NCBI RefSeq assembly: GCF_035918235.1
Contig: NZ_CP109486.1
Coordinates: 744,001-808,000, forward strand
DNA from: Streptomyces sp. NBC_01445
GTDB lineage: Bacteria; Actinomycetota; Actinomycetes; Streptomycetales; Streptomycetaceae
DNA: 64,000 bases
Direction of reading: 5' to 3'
The position numbers were made by a program, and so were the translations under genes. Under the pieces are notes generated by a model that did no database searches, was not told the DNA's origin, and worked only from the letters and a program-made list of their open reading frames with translations. Positions 24,600-34,058 of this stretch are shown piece after piece. How positions within the stretch are numbered: position 1 is the stretch's first letter; each line of letters begins with the position of its first letter.

Positions 24600-24967
24600 G
24601 CCACGCGATCTGAGAGGGCGTAAAGTCCGTTTCCGATATTCCGCGTGCTGGTTGTTCGAGGAGTCCTTGGTGGACGGGTCGTCCCAGGCGTGAGCGGTGA
24701 CGTTGATCGAGGGCTCGTCGGTGGGCGGGCCGAGGTGCTCGTGCAGATCGCGGACGCGGAACACCTTCCCAGGGTGCTCGTTGAACGCGGTCACGATGCG
24801 CCGGCAGACGGTGGCGGGTTCTGCGGAGGCCGGTTCGGGGCCGGGCGGGCCTCGGCCTCGGCGAGGGCGGCGGTGAACTGCTCGATCTGCCCGCGCAGAT
24901 GGTCGGCACGGGCGACGCTCTCATCGTGCTCGGCCTGCAGCAGTCGCAGGAGTTCGGAGACGTTCAC
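24600..24967 (-). pseudogene. Frameshifted IS-associated small winged-helix protein
   Basis: On the minus strand a GTG (24967) overlaps the stop of the upstream transposase remnant. It opens VNVSELLRLLQAEHDESVARA, a coiled-coil-like helix that stays open to 24791. Sequence then continues in another frame as TAFNEHPGKVFRVRDLHEHL and PPTDEPSINVT, a winged-helix-like segment. Small HTH proteins of this layout commonly follow IS5-type transposases in Streptomyces. The frameshift near 24794 and the degraded 3' end mark it as a pseudogene. Confidence 0.5.
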
Positions 24968-25260
24968 GCGGCCGGCTCCATCTCGTCCCGCCAGGCGGGG
25001 CTGGGACTGGTGAGGCGGCGGAGCATGTCGGCGGTGGAGGCCCAGTAGACGCGGGAGGTGGCGTTGTCGGGCCGGTGGTCGTAGTCGCGGGCGAGGCGCC
25101 GGTGCAACATGAGGGTGCCGTTGACCTGCTCGACCGCCCACCGTTTCCGTTGCGGGACGAAGCCTGTGCCCTCGTCGGCGGGGTTGCGCCGGACCACCTC
25201 GACGGTGAGAACGTGGGCACGGGTCACTGCGCGGGGCGCCGGGTTGAGCTGCACGGGTGA
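24964..25260 (-). pseudogene. C-terminal remnant of an IS5-family transposase
   Basis: The minus-strand frame gives VEVVRRNPADEGTGFVPQRK, then RWAVEQVNGTLMLHRRLARDYDHRP split over residues, ending WRDEMEPAA at 24964. The block R-W-x-V-E-x-x-N-G-x-L...R-R-L-A-R-D-Y-D is the conserved C-terminal Glu region of IS5/IS4-type DDE transposases. The N-terminal two thirds, with the first two catalytic Asp residues, are missing. It belongs to the same dead element as the overlapping winged-helix remnant. Confidence 0.65.
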
Positions 25261-25447
25261 GCCCCGGATGCCTCCTGTCGGCCGTCGGACGGAAACGGCT
25301 ACACCGTCCGAGCGACATCCGCCTCCGTCACGTAACCGCCGCGCGTCGACAGGGGCAACCTCAACACCACTCCCCGAGATACGGCGCCGTGCCTTCGGTG
25401 CCGGCAGCACTATGCGGACCCGGGACTTCCGAAGGAGCCACCTCTTC

Positions 25448-26314
25448 ATGTTCAGTCGTAAGCCGTCGGCACTCGTTGCGCAGGCGATGTGTGTCGGAGC
25501 CATCGCGACGGTCGTCGCCACCGCCACTCCCGCATCGGCACAGGCGAACGTCCCGTGCAGTGCGAGTGCCCTGTCCACCGCCATCGCCAACGCCTCAGCG
25601 GGCGACAGCCTGGTGCTGGCACGGGGCTGTACCTACTCGCTCCTCACGCCGCTGCCGGCCATCCAGACGACGATCACCATCGTCGGCCGGAACAGCACCA
25701 TCACCCGCGACCCCGGGGCAGGCAGCTTCGGCATTCTCTCCGTCGCCCCCAGTGGAAACCTCACGCTCACGAACACCACCATCACCAACGGTGACGCGCC
25801 CGACTTCGGCGGCGGCATCGCGAACCGCGGCAGACTGACCGTGAACGGCAGCGACATCCGCGACAACCGCGCCAACTTCTCGGGTGGAATCGGCGGCGGT
25901 TCGGGGACCGTCACCCGGATCGTGAACACCTCCATCGTGCACAACACCGCCAACGTGAACGGCGGCGGCGTCGCCAACGACGGAGATATGACCATCGTCA
26001 ACAGCCGCATCACCGACAACACGGCCACCAACGGTGTCGGAGGTGGCTTGGCCAACGACGGCGTGCTGCGAATCACCAGCACTGACGTCAATGTGAACCA
26101 CGCTCCTGGGAACCGAGCCGGAGGCGTCGCCAACGTCGGCGGCGGCACCACGAGCATCACGTCCAGCAACGTCAACAACAACACGGCCGCCCTCGCCCCC
26201 GGCGGCATCCTCAACAGCGGCGGCAGCGTCACTCTGACCGCCTCCCGAGTCAGGGGTAACCTGCCCACCAACTGCGCCGGCAGCAACATCCCCGTCCCGA
26301 ACTGCGTCGGCTGA
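25448..26314 (+). CDS. Secreted parallel beta-helix (right-handed) repeat protein
   Basis: The protein has 288 residues from ATG 25448 (AAGGAG ten bases upstream). A signal peptide is clear: basic MFSRKPS, a hydrophobic stretch and a cleavage site after ATPASA (about residue 34). The mature part begins with paired Cys (VPCSASAL; RGCTYSL) and consists of 20-25-residue imperfect repeats carrying GGGIAN, GGIGGG, GGGVAND, GGGLAND and GGVANVGGG turns. This is the pattern of pectate-lyase-like or polymorphic outer-surface beta-helix proteins. No catalytic residues are assignable. It probably acts in the cell envelope or extracellularly. It lies inside an island of IS debris. Confidence 0.85.
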   Translation: MFSRKPSALVAQAMCVGAIATVVATATPASAQANVPCSASALSTAIANASAGDSLVLARGCTYSLLTPLPAIQTTITIVGRNSTITRDPGAGSFGILSVAPSGNLTLTNTTITNGDAPDFGGGIANRGRLTVNGSDIRDNRANFSGGIGGGSGTVTRIVNTSIVHNTANVNGGGVANDGDMTIVNSRITDNTATNGVGGGLANDGVLRITSTDVNVNHAPGNRAGGVANVGGGTTSITSSNVNNNTAALAPGGILNSGGSVTLTASRVRGNLPTNCAGSNIPVPNCVG

Positions 26315-26374
26315 CGCCGCGAAGGTCTCGCCTGCCGCGGTGTGCTGCCGCCCGTCGGCTGCCACGCGGACACA

Positions 26375-26406
26375 GAGGCCCCGGACCAAGATTGGTCCGG
26401 GGCCTC
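26375..26406. terminator. Strong bidirectional terminator
   Basis: GAGGCCCCGGACCA (26375-26388) and TGGTCCGGGGCCTC (26393-26406) form a perfect 14-bp stem with an AGAT loop. It is followed on the + strand by TTCCTTTAT. On the minus strand it directly follows a tRNA-like 3' end, so it may originally have terminated that tRNA while now also serving the beta-helix gene. Confidence 0.85.
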
Positions 26407-26414
26407 TTCCTTTA

Positions 26415-26450
26415 TGCCCCCAGCAGGATTCGAGCCTGCGACGCCTGCCT
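26415..26450 (-). tRNA. Candidate 3' fragment of a tRNA (possible attachment-site remnant)
   Basis: On the minus strand GCAGG-CTCGAAT-CCTGC is a perfect 5-bp T-arm with a near-canonical T-loop. It is followed by TGGGGGCA as a plausible acceptor 3' strand, without an encoded CCA. No matching D-arm, anticodon arm or 5' acceptor strand precedes it; IS5 transposase sequence does. Only the 3' part of a tRNA gene appears to be here, as is left by integrases that use tRNA 3' ends, or by disruption of a tRNA by IS elements. Identity cannot be assigned. Confidence 0.4.
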
Positions 26451-26469
26451 TGAAAAGGGCGTCGTCACC

Positions 26470-26550
26470 TGGAGAGGGCGTTCGTAGCGGTGGTTGAGTC
26501 GGCGGTAGCCGGTCATCCAGGACATGGTCCGCTCGTTCACCCACCTGCGG
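26470..26550 (-). pseudogene. Short IS5-family transposase fragment
   Basis: The minus-strand frame reads RWVNERTMSWMTGYRRLNHR and then YERPLQ. It matches the W-V-x-E-R-T...R-R-L...Y-E-R block of IS5-type transposases. Only about 27 codons remain, between the tRNA fragment and the TnpB remnant. Confidence 0.5.
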
Positions 26551-26900
26551 TCGGCGGCCGCTTCAAGCCGAAGTTCCTCGCCAGGTCGAGCATGGCGAGG
26601 AAGGCCGCGGACGCTGCCATCGGCGCCACGAAGCAGGCCCTGGTGGAGATGGCCCGCAAATGCGGGCGCATCGTCCACCTCGTCCATCCCGCGTACACCA
26701 CGATGGACTGCGGACAGTGCGGAGCGAGAGCCAAGCACGCCCTGCCGCTGGGTGAACGCACGTACACCTGCACAGCCTGCGGAGCCGTCTCACCCACAGA
26801 CAAGAACTCCGCCCGCGTGATGCTCAACAGGGCAGGTCTGACCCCTGCCGGCGCCGAGGGTATAGGAGCGGACGGAACGCAGTTCCGCCCGGCAGCCTGA
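26551..26900 (+). pseudogene. 3' remnant of a tnpB gene
   Basis: The + frame gives ATKQALVEMARKCGRIVHLV, TTMDCGQCGARAKHALPLGE, then TYTCTACGAVSPTDKNSARV and a stop at 26900. This is the TnpB zinc ribbon (CGQC...CTAC) followed by the last RuvC Asp (TDKNSA). The first two catalytic motifs and about two thirds of the protein are missing. It belongs to a different TnpB subfamily from the two intact genes here. A right-end hairpin follows directly. Confidence 0.7.
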
Positions 26901-26912
26901 GCCAGGAATCCC

Positions 26913-26926
26913 CTCCCCTCAGGGAG
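26913..26926 (+). repeat. IS200/IS605-type right-end hairpin
   Basis: CTCCC (26913-26917)-CTCA-GGGAG (26922-26926) lies 12 bases after the tnpB remnant, in the context GGAATCCCCTCCC...GAGAGAGCATTCAC. This is the same terminal hairpin type seen at 57983-58002. The element ends within a few bases of the M28 peptidase stop codon (26934-26936), so it inserted at or beside the gene's end without breaking it. Confidence 0.6.
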
Positions 26927-26933
26927 AGAGCAT

Positions 26934-29318
26934 TCACAGCACGTAGCGGCGGGAGACCAGCGTGAGTCCCGAGTTGTCCGCGGACCAGGTCACGTCGGCC
27001 GGGCGCGGGACGCTCAGCGTGCCCCCGGGCAGCCCCGGGGTCCGGGTGACGGCGCGCAGCGTCAGCGGCTGCGTTCCGCGGAGTGTCAGTTCCACCCGGG
27101 TGCCGGGCCCGGTGGGCGGGGCGGCGAGGAGCAGGCCCCAGCGCCAGCCGTCGCTCGCGAAGGGCCGGTTGGTCCCGCCGGGGACGGACTGTCCGGCCAC
27201 CTCGGCGCGCACCACGGCTGCGCCGCCGGCGTCTGCGTACAGGCCGATCTCCGCGGCCCTCGCGTCCGTGGCGCGCACGGACACGGTGATGCGGCGGACG
27301 TCGCCCGTGCGGGTGGTGGAGACGACCTTCACCTCGGGGACGGCGACGGTCGCGGCGGGCGCGGGCCCGGTGTGCCAGCGGGACGGCTGGTCGAGGGACG
27401 GGAAGGTGCTCTCCAGGGACGCCGTGGTGCCTCCGACGTAGTGGTCGAGCCAGGCGGAGTTTCCCGCTCCGCTGGAGGCCCAGCGGGCCTTGCCGGTGTC
27501 GGCGTCCAGCGCGTAGAGGAGGCTGACCTGCGCGGGGCGGGAGGCGGTGGGCGCACCGGCGAACAGGGCCGCGCCCAGCGCGGCGAGGGCGGCTGCCGTG
27601 CCGAGGCCGGTGCCTGTGACGAGCGAGCGGCGGCGGGTCTTGGCGGGCACCGCGGGCAGTGCGGTGGCGAGCGCGAGGGCGAGCAGGAGCGCCGGGGCGG
27701 CGGCGAAGGCGATGGGCACCGTGTCGAAGAGGAGCGCGCCCACCGGCACCATCAGGGCGGCGCACGGCACCAGGGGCGCCGTGGCCAGCGCGCCGCGCCA
27801 TGGCGAGCCGGGGGCGATGCGGGCCGCGGCCGCGAGGCCCGCCGCCCCGGTGAGCGCGGGCCACAGGAACAGGTACGAGGCGCCCGGCAGCCAGACGGCG
27901 CTCAGCAGGGTGCACAGGGTCAGCCAGGCGGTGACCGCGGCGCCCGCCTCCAGGGCACTGACCCGGCGGCGCATGACAACCGCCCAGACCCACAGGGCAG
28001 TTGCGGTCAGGAGTGCGGCGGTCAGGTGCAGCGGTCCTGCCGTGTAAGGACTGCCCAGCGCGAACCCGGTCCACTGCGGCCTGAGCCAGGTCGCGACGGG
28101 CCACACCGCGCTGACCGCCGCCGCCGCGCCCAGCAGGGCGAGCGGCAGTGAGGCTGCGCTCAGCGCGGCCTTTCGGGCCCGGACGGCTCCGCGCCGGCGC
28201 GCGTACCACCCGGCGGCGCCGAGGGCGGCCACGGCGAGGAGCGCGCCGGGCAGCACCAGGCCCATCGGGTAGCGGACGAGGACCGGCCCCAGGGTGAAGT
28301 ACGTGGCCCCGCCCGCGTGCGACGTGCCGCTCAGGTCGGCGCCGCCCAGCCGGCGGGCCGCGGCCAGGACGGTGTCGCCCATGTCCTGCAGGCTCGCCCG
28401 GCTGAAGTGGGCGAGGTCGTCCTGGGGGGTGTGGTAGTTCGCGGAGGTGCCGATCACGGCGAAGTTCATGCCGGTCATGCCGGCCTCGCGCAGCACGGTG
28501 AAGTCGGTGTCGTTGGGCAGCATCCGGTACACCTCGTCGGACAGCGAGGTGGCCACCGGGACCCGGTCGTCGAGCGCGGGGACCACGGCGGCGTTCCCGG
28601 TTCCCGTCTCGAACATGACCGCCCGTCCCGAGGTGCCCCGCGCCTCCAGGTTGAGGACCACGGTGGAGGCCGCCGGTGTCGTGTCGCGGGCTACGAAGGC
28701 GCGGGCCCCCAGCAGGCCGGGCTCCTCGCCGTCGGTGATCAGGAAGGTGACGTCGTTGCGGGGGGCCGGACCCGTCTTCAGGGCGCGGGCCACCTCCAGC
28801 GCGGTGGCGAGGCCGATGCCGTCGTCGGAGGCGCCGTGGCTGTTCTCCGCAGAGTCGTAGTGGGCGACGATCAGCACCCTGCCGCTGGGGTGGGTGCCGT
28901 GCACGGTGGCGCTGATGTTCTGTGTCCAGGCGGCCACGGCCGCGCCGTTGCCCGTGTCGCTGCTGGTGCCCGGCTCGATGCGTACGCCGAGCCCCAACTC
29001 GCGCAGGCGGCGGATCACTTCGTCGCGTGCGCGGTCGTGGGCCGCGGTGCCGGTGGCGTGCGGGCCGCCCGCCACGGCCGCCACGTGCGGGTAGGCGCGC
29101 GCGGCGGAGAAGGAGCCCGCCGGCGCCGACGCCGGCGCCGGGGCGGGTGTCAGGCTCGTCCAGAGCACGCCGAGGAGAGCGACGGCCAGGGCGAGCACCG
29201 GCACCAGGAGGCGGGTGAGGGCCCGCATCGCCGGTGACGGGCGGGGCGGGCCCGGTGCGGGTGGCCGCGGTTCCTCCGCGGCGGTGAGGTCCGCGGGGGT
29301 GGTACGGGTGTCGGCCAT
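26934..29318 (-). CDS. Membrane-anchored M28-family zinc peptidase
   Basis: The protein has 794 residues from ATG 29318. A Pro-rich cytoplasmic N-terminus is followed by one TM helix (about residues 32-52) and an extracytoplasmic M28 domain (about 70-350). The expected zinc ligands are present: HYDSAENSHGASDDGIG (His and bridging Asp), DGEEPGLLGA (Glu pair) and NYHTPQDDL (last His). About eight further hydrophobic segments (about 355-600) and a C-terminal extracytoplasmic beta-rich domain follow. M28 enzymes are aminopeptidases or dipeptidases, and this multi-TM layout resembles the Fxna/ERMP1-like group. It is the last gene of the minus-strand operon, 30 bp after the MFS exporter, which suggests maturation or resistance at export. 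Confidence 0.88.
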   Translation of the reverse strand: MADTRTTPADLTAAEEPRPPAPGPPRPSPAMRALTRLLVPVLALAVALLGVLWTSLTPAPAPASAPAGSFSAARAYPHVAAVAGGPHATGTAAHDRARDEVIRRLRELGLGVRIEPGTSSDTGNGAAVAAWTQNISATVHGTHPSGRVLIVAHYDSAENSHGASDDGIGLATALEVARALKTGPAPRNDVTFLITDGEEPGLLGARAFVARDTTPAASTVVLNLEARGTSGRAVMFETGTGNAAVVPALDDRVPVATSLSDEVYRMLPNDTDFTVLREAGMTGMNFAVIGTSANYHTPQDDLAHFSRASLQDMGDTVLAAARRLGGADLSGTSHAGGATYFTLGPVLVRYPMGLVLPGALLAVAALGAAGWYARRRGAVRARKAALSAASLPLALLGAAAAVSAVWPVATWLRPQWTGFALGSPYTAGPLHLTAALLTATALWVWAVVMRRRVSALEAGAAVTAWLTLCTLLSAVWLPGASYLFLWPALTGAAGLAAAARIAPGSPWRGALATAPLVPCAALMVPVGALLFDTVPIAFAAAPALLLALALATALPAVPAKTRRRSLVTGTGLGTAAALAALGAALFAGAPTASRPAQVSLLYALDADTGKARWASSGAGNSAWLDHYVGGTTASLESTFPSLDQPSRWHTGPAPAATVAVPEVKVVSTTRTGDVRRITVSVRATDARAAEIGLYADAGGAAVVRAEVAGQSVPGGTNRPFASDGWRWGLLLAAPPTGPGTRVELTLRGTQPLTLRAVTRTPGLPGGTLSVPRPADVTWSADNSGLTLVSRRYVL

Positions 29319-29348
29319 CGGTCAGCTGCTTCCTTGTCGTCGGTGTGC

Positions 29349-30647
29349 TCAGGTCCGTTCCGGTGCCTCGGTCCGTTCGGCCGCCACGGCCTGTCCGGTC
29401 CGCGGGGCGGGCCTGTCGTCCCCCGCCGCGTCGAGGGCGGCCGGGGACAGCCGCAGCAGCGCCGTCACGGTGGCCGCGGCGAGCAGGGCGGCCGCGAACA
29501 GGAACGGGGCGCGCAGCCCCGCGGCTTCGGCGAGCGCGCCGCCGGCCACGCCGCCGAGCGGAGACACTCCGTTGACGACGAACCGGTAGCCGCCGTTGAC
29601 CCGGCCGAACAGCTCGCCGGGCACCAGCGACTGCCGCAGCGAGGTGGTCACCACGGTCGCCAGTGAGATGGCGGCGCCGACGAAGGCCAGGGCGCCGGCG
29701 GCGAGCAGCGGGAGCGAGGTGAGTCCGGCGATCAGGAACGGCAACGGGCACAGTGCGAAGGCCAGTTGGAGCGTGCGGGCGCGGCCGATGGCCCGGGTGA
29801 CGAGGGGGGCGAGCAGCACCCCGGCCAGGCCGCCCACGGCGAGGACGGCCAGGAGCAGGCCGTAGGCGCGCTGGCTGATGTGCAGCACGTTCAGCGCGTA
29901 CAGGACGGCGATGCTCAGGACCGCGACCACGGCGAAGTTGAGCGCGCCGACCAGTACGCACACGGTGCGCAGCACTCGGTGGCGCCACAGCCAGCGGATA
30001 CCGTCGGCGGTCTCGGACACCACGGCGCGCGCGGTCAGCCTGCCCGCCGCGGCCGGCGCGGGGCGGGCGCCCGACAGCCGGATGCTGAACACCAGGACCG
30101 CGGAGACGGCGAAGGACAGGGTGTCCACGGCGAACGGCACCGGCCGGCCGAACGCGAACAGGGCGGTGCCCAGCGGCGCTCCCAGGAACTCGCTGCTCAC
30201 CAGCTGACCGCCCATCAGGCGGCTGTTGGCGGAATCCAGGGAGCCGCCGCCGGCCACGTCGGGGACGACGGCCTGCGACAGGTTCTCGGCGAGCGTCGTG
30301 ATCGAGGTGAGCAGGAACGAGACGACGGCGAGGGCGGTGATCCCGGCCCGGTCGGTGAGGATCAGCAGGACCAGCGCACCGGTGACCAGGACCCGGGCGA
30401 CATCGCAGATCCACAGGGTGCGCCACCGGTCGAGGCGGTCCACCAGGGCGCCGGCGAACGGCCCCACGCAGGTCCACGGCAGCTTTCCCGCCATCGCCAC
30501 CAGCGCGACCGCGAACGGGTCGTGGGTGAGGGTGGCCGCGTAGACGGCGAGGGCGGCGGTGCGCGTGCCGTCGCCGAATCCGGAGGCGGCGGTCGCCGCC
30601 CACAGGCGCCCGTACCCGTATGCGAAGCGCGGCGTGCGCGGCGCCAC
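29349..30647 (-). CDS. MFS exporter (12-TM, EntS/MFS_3-like)
   Basis: The protein has 432 residues from GTG 30647, three bases after the NRPS stop codon. About 12 hydrophobic segments are visible. The inter-segment loop GALVDRLDRWRTLWI (about residues 64-78) is a form of MFS motif A. The C-terminal tail is polar and Pro/Ala-rich. The family exports siderophores and peptides (EntS) or macrolides. Tight coupling to the upstream C-A-T NRPS and downstream membrane peptidase points to export of the cluster product or its precursor. Confidence 0.88.
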   Translation of the reverse strand: MAPRTPRFAYGYGRLWAATAASGFGDGTRTAALAVYAATLTHDPFAVALVAMAGKLPWTCVGPFAGALVDRLDRWRTLWICDVARVLVTGALVLLILTDRAGITALAVVSFLLTSITTLAENLSQAVVPDVAGGGSLDSANSRLMGGQLVSSEFLGAPLGTALFAFGRPVPFAVDTLSFAVSAVLVFSIRLSGARPAPAAAGRLTARAVVSETADGIRWLWRHRVLRTVCVLVGALNFAVVAVLSIAVLYALNVLHISQRAYGLLLAVLAVGGLAGVLLAPLVTRAIGRARTLQLAFALCPLPFLIAGLTSLPLLAAGALAFVGAAISLATVVTTSLRQSLVPGELFGRVNGGYRFVVNGVSPLGGVAGGALAEAAGLRAPFLFAAALLAAATVTALLRLSPAALDAAGDDRPAPRTGQAVAAERTEAPERT

Positions 30648-30650
30648 GGG

Positions 30651-33600
30651 TCAGCCCTCCAGCTTCTGCTGCACCTCGTTGTGCGACATGCTCTGCACCT
30701 GCCGCACGAGGGCGGCCACCCGGTCCACGTCGATGCCTGCCTCGGCTCCCTCGGCGCGCATCAGCGTGGCGAGGGTGGCGACGGTGGGTGCCTCGACGAA
30801 GAAGTGCAGGGGGAGTTCGAGCCGGAACAGTTCACGGATGCTGGAGACGACGATGGTGGCGAGCACCGAGTGGCCGCCGCGTTCGAAGAAGTCGTCGTCG
30901 ACCGAGACGTCGGTGATCTCCAGGGTCTGCTCCCAGACACCGGCCAGCACGTGCTGCAGGTCGTCCGCGGGCGCCCGGCGCTCCTTTGCCGGGGCCCGGC
31001 CCGGCCGGGGCAGTGAGGCCCGGTCGATCTTGCCGTACGGGGTGAGCGGGAAGGCGTCGAGCGCGACGAAGACATCCGGGACCATCGGCGAGGGCAGCGC
31101 CGCGCGCAGATGCGTGCGCAGGGCCGGGGTGTCCGGCGCGCTCTGCCCGGGCGCCACGGTCACATAGCTGATCAGGCGGGCGCCGCCGTCCGGGGCCTCG
31201 GCGGCCAGGACGAGGGCGTCGGAGACCTGGGGGTGGGCGCGCAGCACGGTCTCCACCTCGGCGGGTTCGACGCGGAAGCCGCGGATCTTGACCTGGTGGT
31301 CGGTGCGGCCGAGGAACTCCAGGGTCCCGTCGGGGCGCCAGCGGGCCCGGTCACCGGTGCGGTAGACGCGGGCGCCGGGGACGAAGGGGTGCGGGACGTA
31401 GACCTCGGCGGTCTGGGCGGGGCGGCCGAGGTAACCGCGCGCCACCTGGACGCCGCCCGCGTGGAGTTCGCCGGGAACGCCGACGGGCTGCACGCGGCCG
31501 GCGCCGTCCAGGACGTAGAGGTCGCCGCCCGGCACGGGCCGTCCGATGGGCACGGGGGATGCGGCGGGCGCGGTGACGGTGTGCTCGGCGATGTTGATGG
31601 TGGTCTCGGTCGGCCCGTAGGAGTTCACCAGGCGGATGTGCGGTACCTGGAGGAGGAGTTGGTCGGCGAGGTCGGCCGGCAGCTCCTCGCCGGCGCTGAT
31701 CACCAGCCTGAGGGCGGCGGCCGCGCGGGGCAGCCCGCCGAGGCCGATGGCGGGGCGCAGCGCCGAGGGCACGAAGAAGCAGGTGGTGACGGAGTGCCGG
31801 GCGAGCACGGAGTACAGGTAGTCGACGTCGGTGCCCAGGCCCGGGGCGGCGAGCACCACGCGGCCGCCCGAACGGAGCGCGACCAGGAGTTCCCACATCG
31901 AGGTGTCGGCGCTCAACGGGGTCTTGTGCAGCACGCGCTCGTCGGCGCCCAGGCCGAGGTCCGCGCACATGCCGGCCAGCCGGTTGGCCAGTCCCGCACG
32001 GGTGATGAGCACACCCTTGGGGGCGCCGGTGGAGCCGGAGGTGTAGAGGACATACGCGCCGATGCCGGGCAGTTCCGGCACGTCGGGCCCGGTTGCCGGG
32101 TGGTGCGCGGTGAGGGCGGGCAGGTCCTCCACGATGAGTACCGGCGTGCCCTCGGGCAGCCGGGCCGCGAGCCGGGTGTCAGTGAGGGCCAGGCACGGCG
32201 TGGCGTCGGCGACGATCCCGGCCAGGCGCCCCGCCGGGTGCTCACTCTCCAGCGGTACGAGGACGGCTCCCGCCTTGAGCACGGCGAGGAGGCAGACCAA
32301 CAGGTCGAGGCCGCGCGGCAGCAGCAGCGCCACCCGGTCCTCGGGGCCTATGCCGCGGGCCCGCAGCAGGTGGGCCAGCCGGCCGGCCCGCTCGTCCAGT
32401 TCCCGGTAGGTGAGACGGTGCCCGGTGGCGGGGGGCGGGACGTCGGCGACGACCGCGGTGGCGTCGGGGGTGGCGAGCGCGTGGGCGTGGAAGGCGTCGA
32501 GGAGGCCGTCGCCGCCCGGGGCGGACGCGTCGCGGCCCGACCAGTGCCGGGCCAGCGTGGTGTGCTCCTCCTCGGTCAGGACCGGCAGGTCGCGTACGGC
32601 CGTGTCGCCGTCGGAGGCGATCGCGGCGGTGAGGACCTGGTGGACGGCGCGGGCGATGCGTTCGGCGGTGTCCTGGTCGAACAGGTCGAAGGAGTACGAC
32701 AGCCAGCCGGTCAGGCCCCCGCCGTGCTCGGCGGGCGAGAACTCCAGGGACAGGTCGATGTCGGACCCGGTCTTGGGCAGGTTGAGCGTCTCGGCGCGCA
32801 CGCCGGCCAGTTCCAGATGGCGCAGGGGGACGTTGCGCAGCGCGAACAGGGCGCGCACCAAAGCCGAGCGGCCGCTGGTGCGTTCGCCGCCGACCTCGCG
32901 CACGATCCGCGGGAAGGGCACGTCCTGGTGGGCGAAGCCGTCGAGGCTGCTGTCGCGGGTGGCGCGCAGCAGCTCGCGGAAGGAGGCGGCGCCGTCGACG
33001 GGCACGCGCAGCGGGAGGGTGTTGACGAAGAAGCCGATGAGCGGCTCCGACTCGGGCCGGGTGCGGCCGGCGACGGCGGTGCCGATGACCAGGTCCCGCG
33101 CGGCCGACCAGCGGTGCAGCACCACGGCGTACGCGGCGAGCAGCACCATGAACGGGGTCGCCTTCTCGGTGCGGCCGAGCCGGTCGGCCCGCTCGACGAG
33201 CTGGGCGTCCAGGTCGATGCGGACGGCGGCGCCGGAGAACGTCGGCCTGGCCGGGCGGGGCCGGTCGCCCGCGAGTTCCAGGGGGAGCACCCCGTCGAGC
33301 TGTTCGCGCCAGTGGGCGATCTGCCGTGCGGCCTCGTCACCGGCCAGCCATGTGTGATGGGCGGCCGCGAAGTCCGGGTACTGCACGGCGAGTTCGGGCA
33401 GGTTCGCGGGGCGCCCGGCGAGCTGGGCCGCGTACCCCTCGGTGAGTTCGTCGACGAGGACGCCGAGCGACCAGCCGTCCACGACGATGTGGTGGACGCA
33501 CAGGGTCAGCAGCCAGGAGCGGCCGTCGGGGGCCTCAGGGTCGTCGGTGAGCTGCCACAGCTTGGCGCGCAGCAGCGGCGCGGCGGACAGGTCGAAGGGG

Positions 33601-34058
33601 CGCCGGGCGATCCGGTCGAGGAGTGCGGGCACCTCGTCGGCGCGGGCCCGGCCGCGTCCGAGCACGACGCGCACCTCGTCGGGGGTGCCGACGACCTGCA
33701 CCACGCCGTGTTCGGGGTCGGTCGCGAAGCGGGTGCGCAGCGCCTCGTGGCGGGCGACGACCGCGGCGAGGGCCCGCTCCAGCGCTTGGGTGTCCAGGTC
33801 GCCGCGCAGCCGCACCGCGATCGGCAGCAGGTAGTTCACCGCGGACGGGTCGAGCTGGTACTGGTAGAAGAGCTGCTGCTGGCCGGGGGATGCCACGTAG
33901 CGCTGGGTTTCCCCGGTGCGCGGCAGAGCCGTGACCGAGATGCCGGAGCCGGCCCTGCCGCGGGCCAGGTGGCGGGCGAGCAGGGCGCGCCGCTCGGGGC
34001 TGAGCTCTGCCACGGCGCGCTGCAGGGCGGAGGCGTCGGCGGGCAGGGTCTCGGTCAT
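30651..34058 (-). CDS. NRPS module C-A-T, A-domain specificity not predictable
   Basis: The protein has 1135 residues from ATG 34058, which overlaps the dioxygenase stop (ATGA). Domains: C about 45-480 with HHIVVDGWS (about 187), A about 500-1010 with [13 protein letters not shown] (about 671) and [11 protein letters not shown], and T about 1030-1100 with [11 protein letters not shown] (Ser about 1062). A C-terminal helix ([18 protein letters not shown]) resembles a docking or communication segment. The hand-aligned code is D-T-W-F-I-A-S-I-N, which I cannot match to a known amino acid; Phe278 and Asn331 are unusual. No TE domain is present. The upstream dioxygenase may prepare or modify its substrate. 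Confidence 0.92.
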   Translation of the reverse strand: MTETLPADASALQRAVAELSPERRALLARHLARGRAGSGISVTALPRTGETQRYVASPGQQQLFYQYQLDPSAVNYLLPIAVRLRGDLDTQALERALAAVVARHEALRTRFATDPEHGVVQVVGTPDEVRVVLGRGRARADEVPALLDRIARRPFDLSAAPLLRAKLWQLTDDPEAPDGRSWLLTLCVHHIVVDGWSLGVLVDELTEGYAAQLAGRPANLPELAVQYPDFAAAHHTWLAGDEAARQIAHWREQLDGVLPLELAGDRPRPARPTFSGAAVRIDLDAQLVERADRLGRTEKATPFMVLLAAYAVVLHRWSAARDLVIGTAVAGRTRPESEPLIGFFVNTLPLRVPVDGAASFRELLRATRDSSLDGFAHQDVPFPRIVREVGGERTSGRSALVRALFALRNVPLRHLELAGVRAETLNLPKTGSDIDLSLEFSPAEHGGGLTGWLSYSFDLFDQDTAERIARAVHQVLTAAIASDGDTAVRDLPVLTEEEHTTLARHWSGRDASAPGGDGLLDAFHAHALATPDATAVVADVPPPATGHRLTYRELDERAGRLAHLLRARGIGPEDRVALLLPRGLDLLVCLLAVLKAGAVLVPLESEHPAGRLAGIVADATPCLALTDTRLAARLPEGTPVLIVEDLPALTAHHPATGPDVPELPGIGAYVLYTSGSTGAPKGVLITRAGLANRLAGMCADLGLGADERVLHKTPLSADTSMWELLVALRSGGRVVLAAPGLGTDVDYLYSVLARHSVTTCFFVPSALRPAIGLGGLPRAAAALRLVISAGEELPADLADQLLLQVPHIRLVNSYGPTETTINIAEHTVTAPAASPVPIGRPVPGGDLYVLDGAGRVQPVGVPGELHAGGVQVARGYLGRPAQTAEVYVPHPFVPGARVYRTGDRARWRPDGTLEFLGRTDHQVKIRGFRVEPAEVETVLRAHPQVSDALVLAAEAPDGGARLISYVTVAPGQSAPDTPALRTHLRAALPSPMVPDVFVALDAFPLTPYGKIDRASLPRPGRAPAKERRAPADDLQHVLAGVWEQTLEITDVSVDDDFFERGGHSVLATIVVSSIRELFRLELPLHFFVEAPTVATLATLMRAEGAEAGIDVDRVAALVRQVQSMSHNEVQQKLEG

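Noticed and set aside
26389..26460. Complete tRNA gene (for example tRNA-Sec from a TCA-like loop)
   Set aside because: Only a T-arm and 3' acceptor strand fit. The sequence before it does not form a proper anticodon stem, D-arm or 5' acceptor strand.
26824..30603. 1259-codon minus-strand frame overlapping the M28 peptidase and MFS genes
   Set aside because: It lies in a different frame from both recognised genes on the same strand and has no protein-like features.
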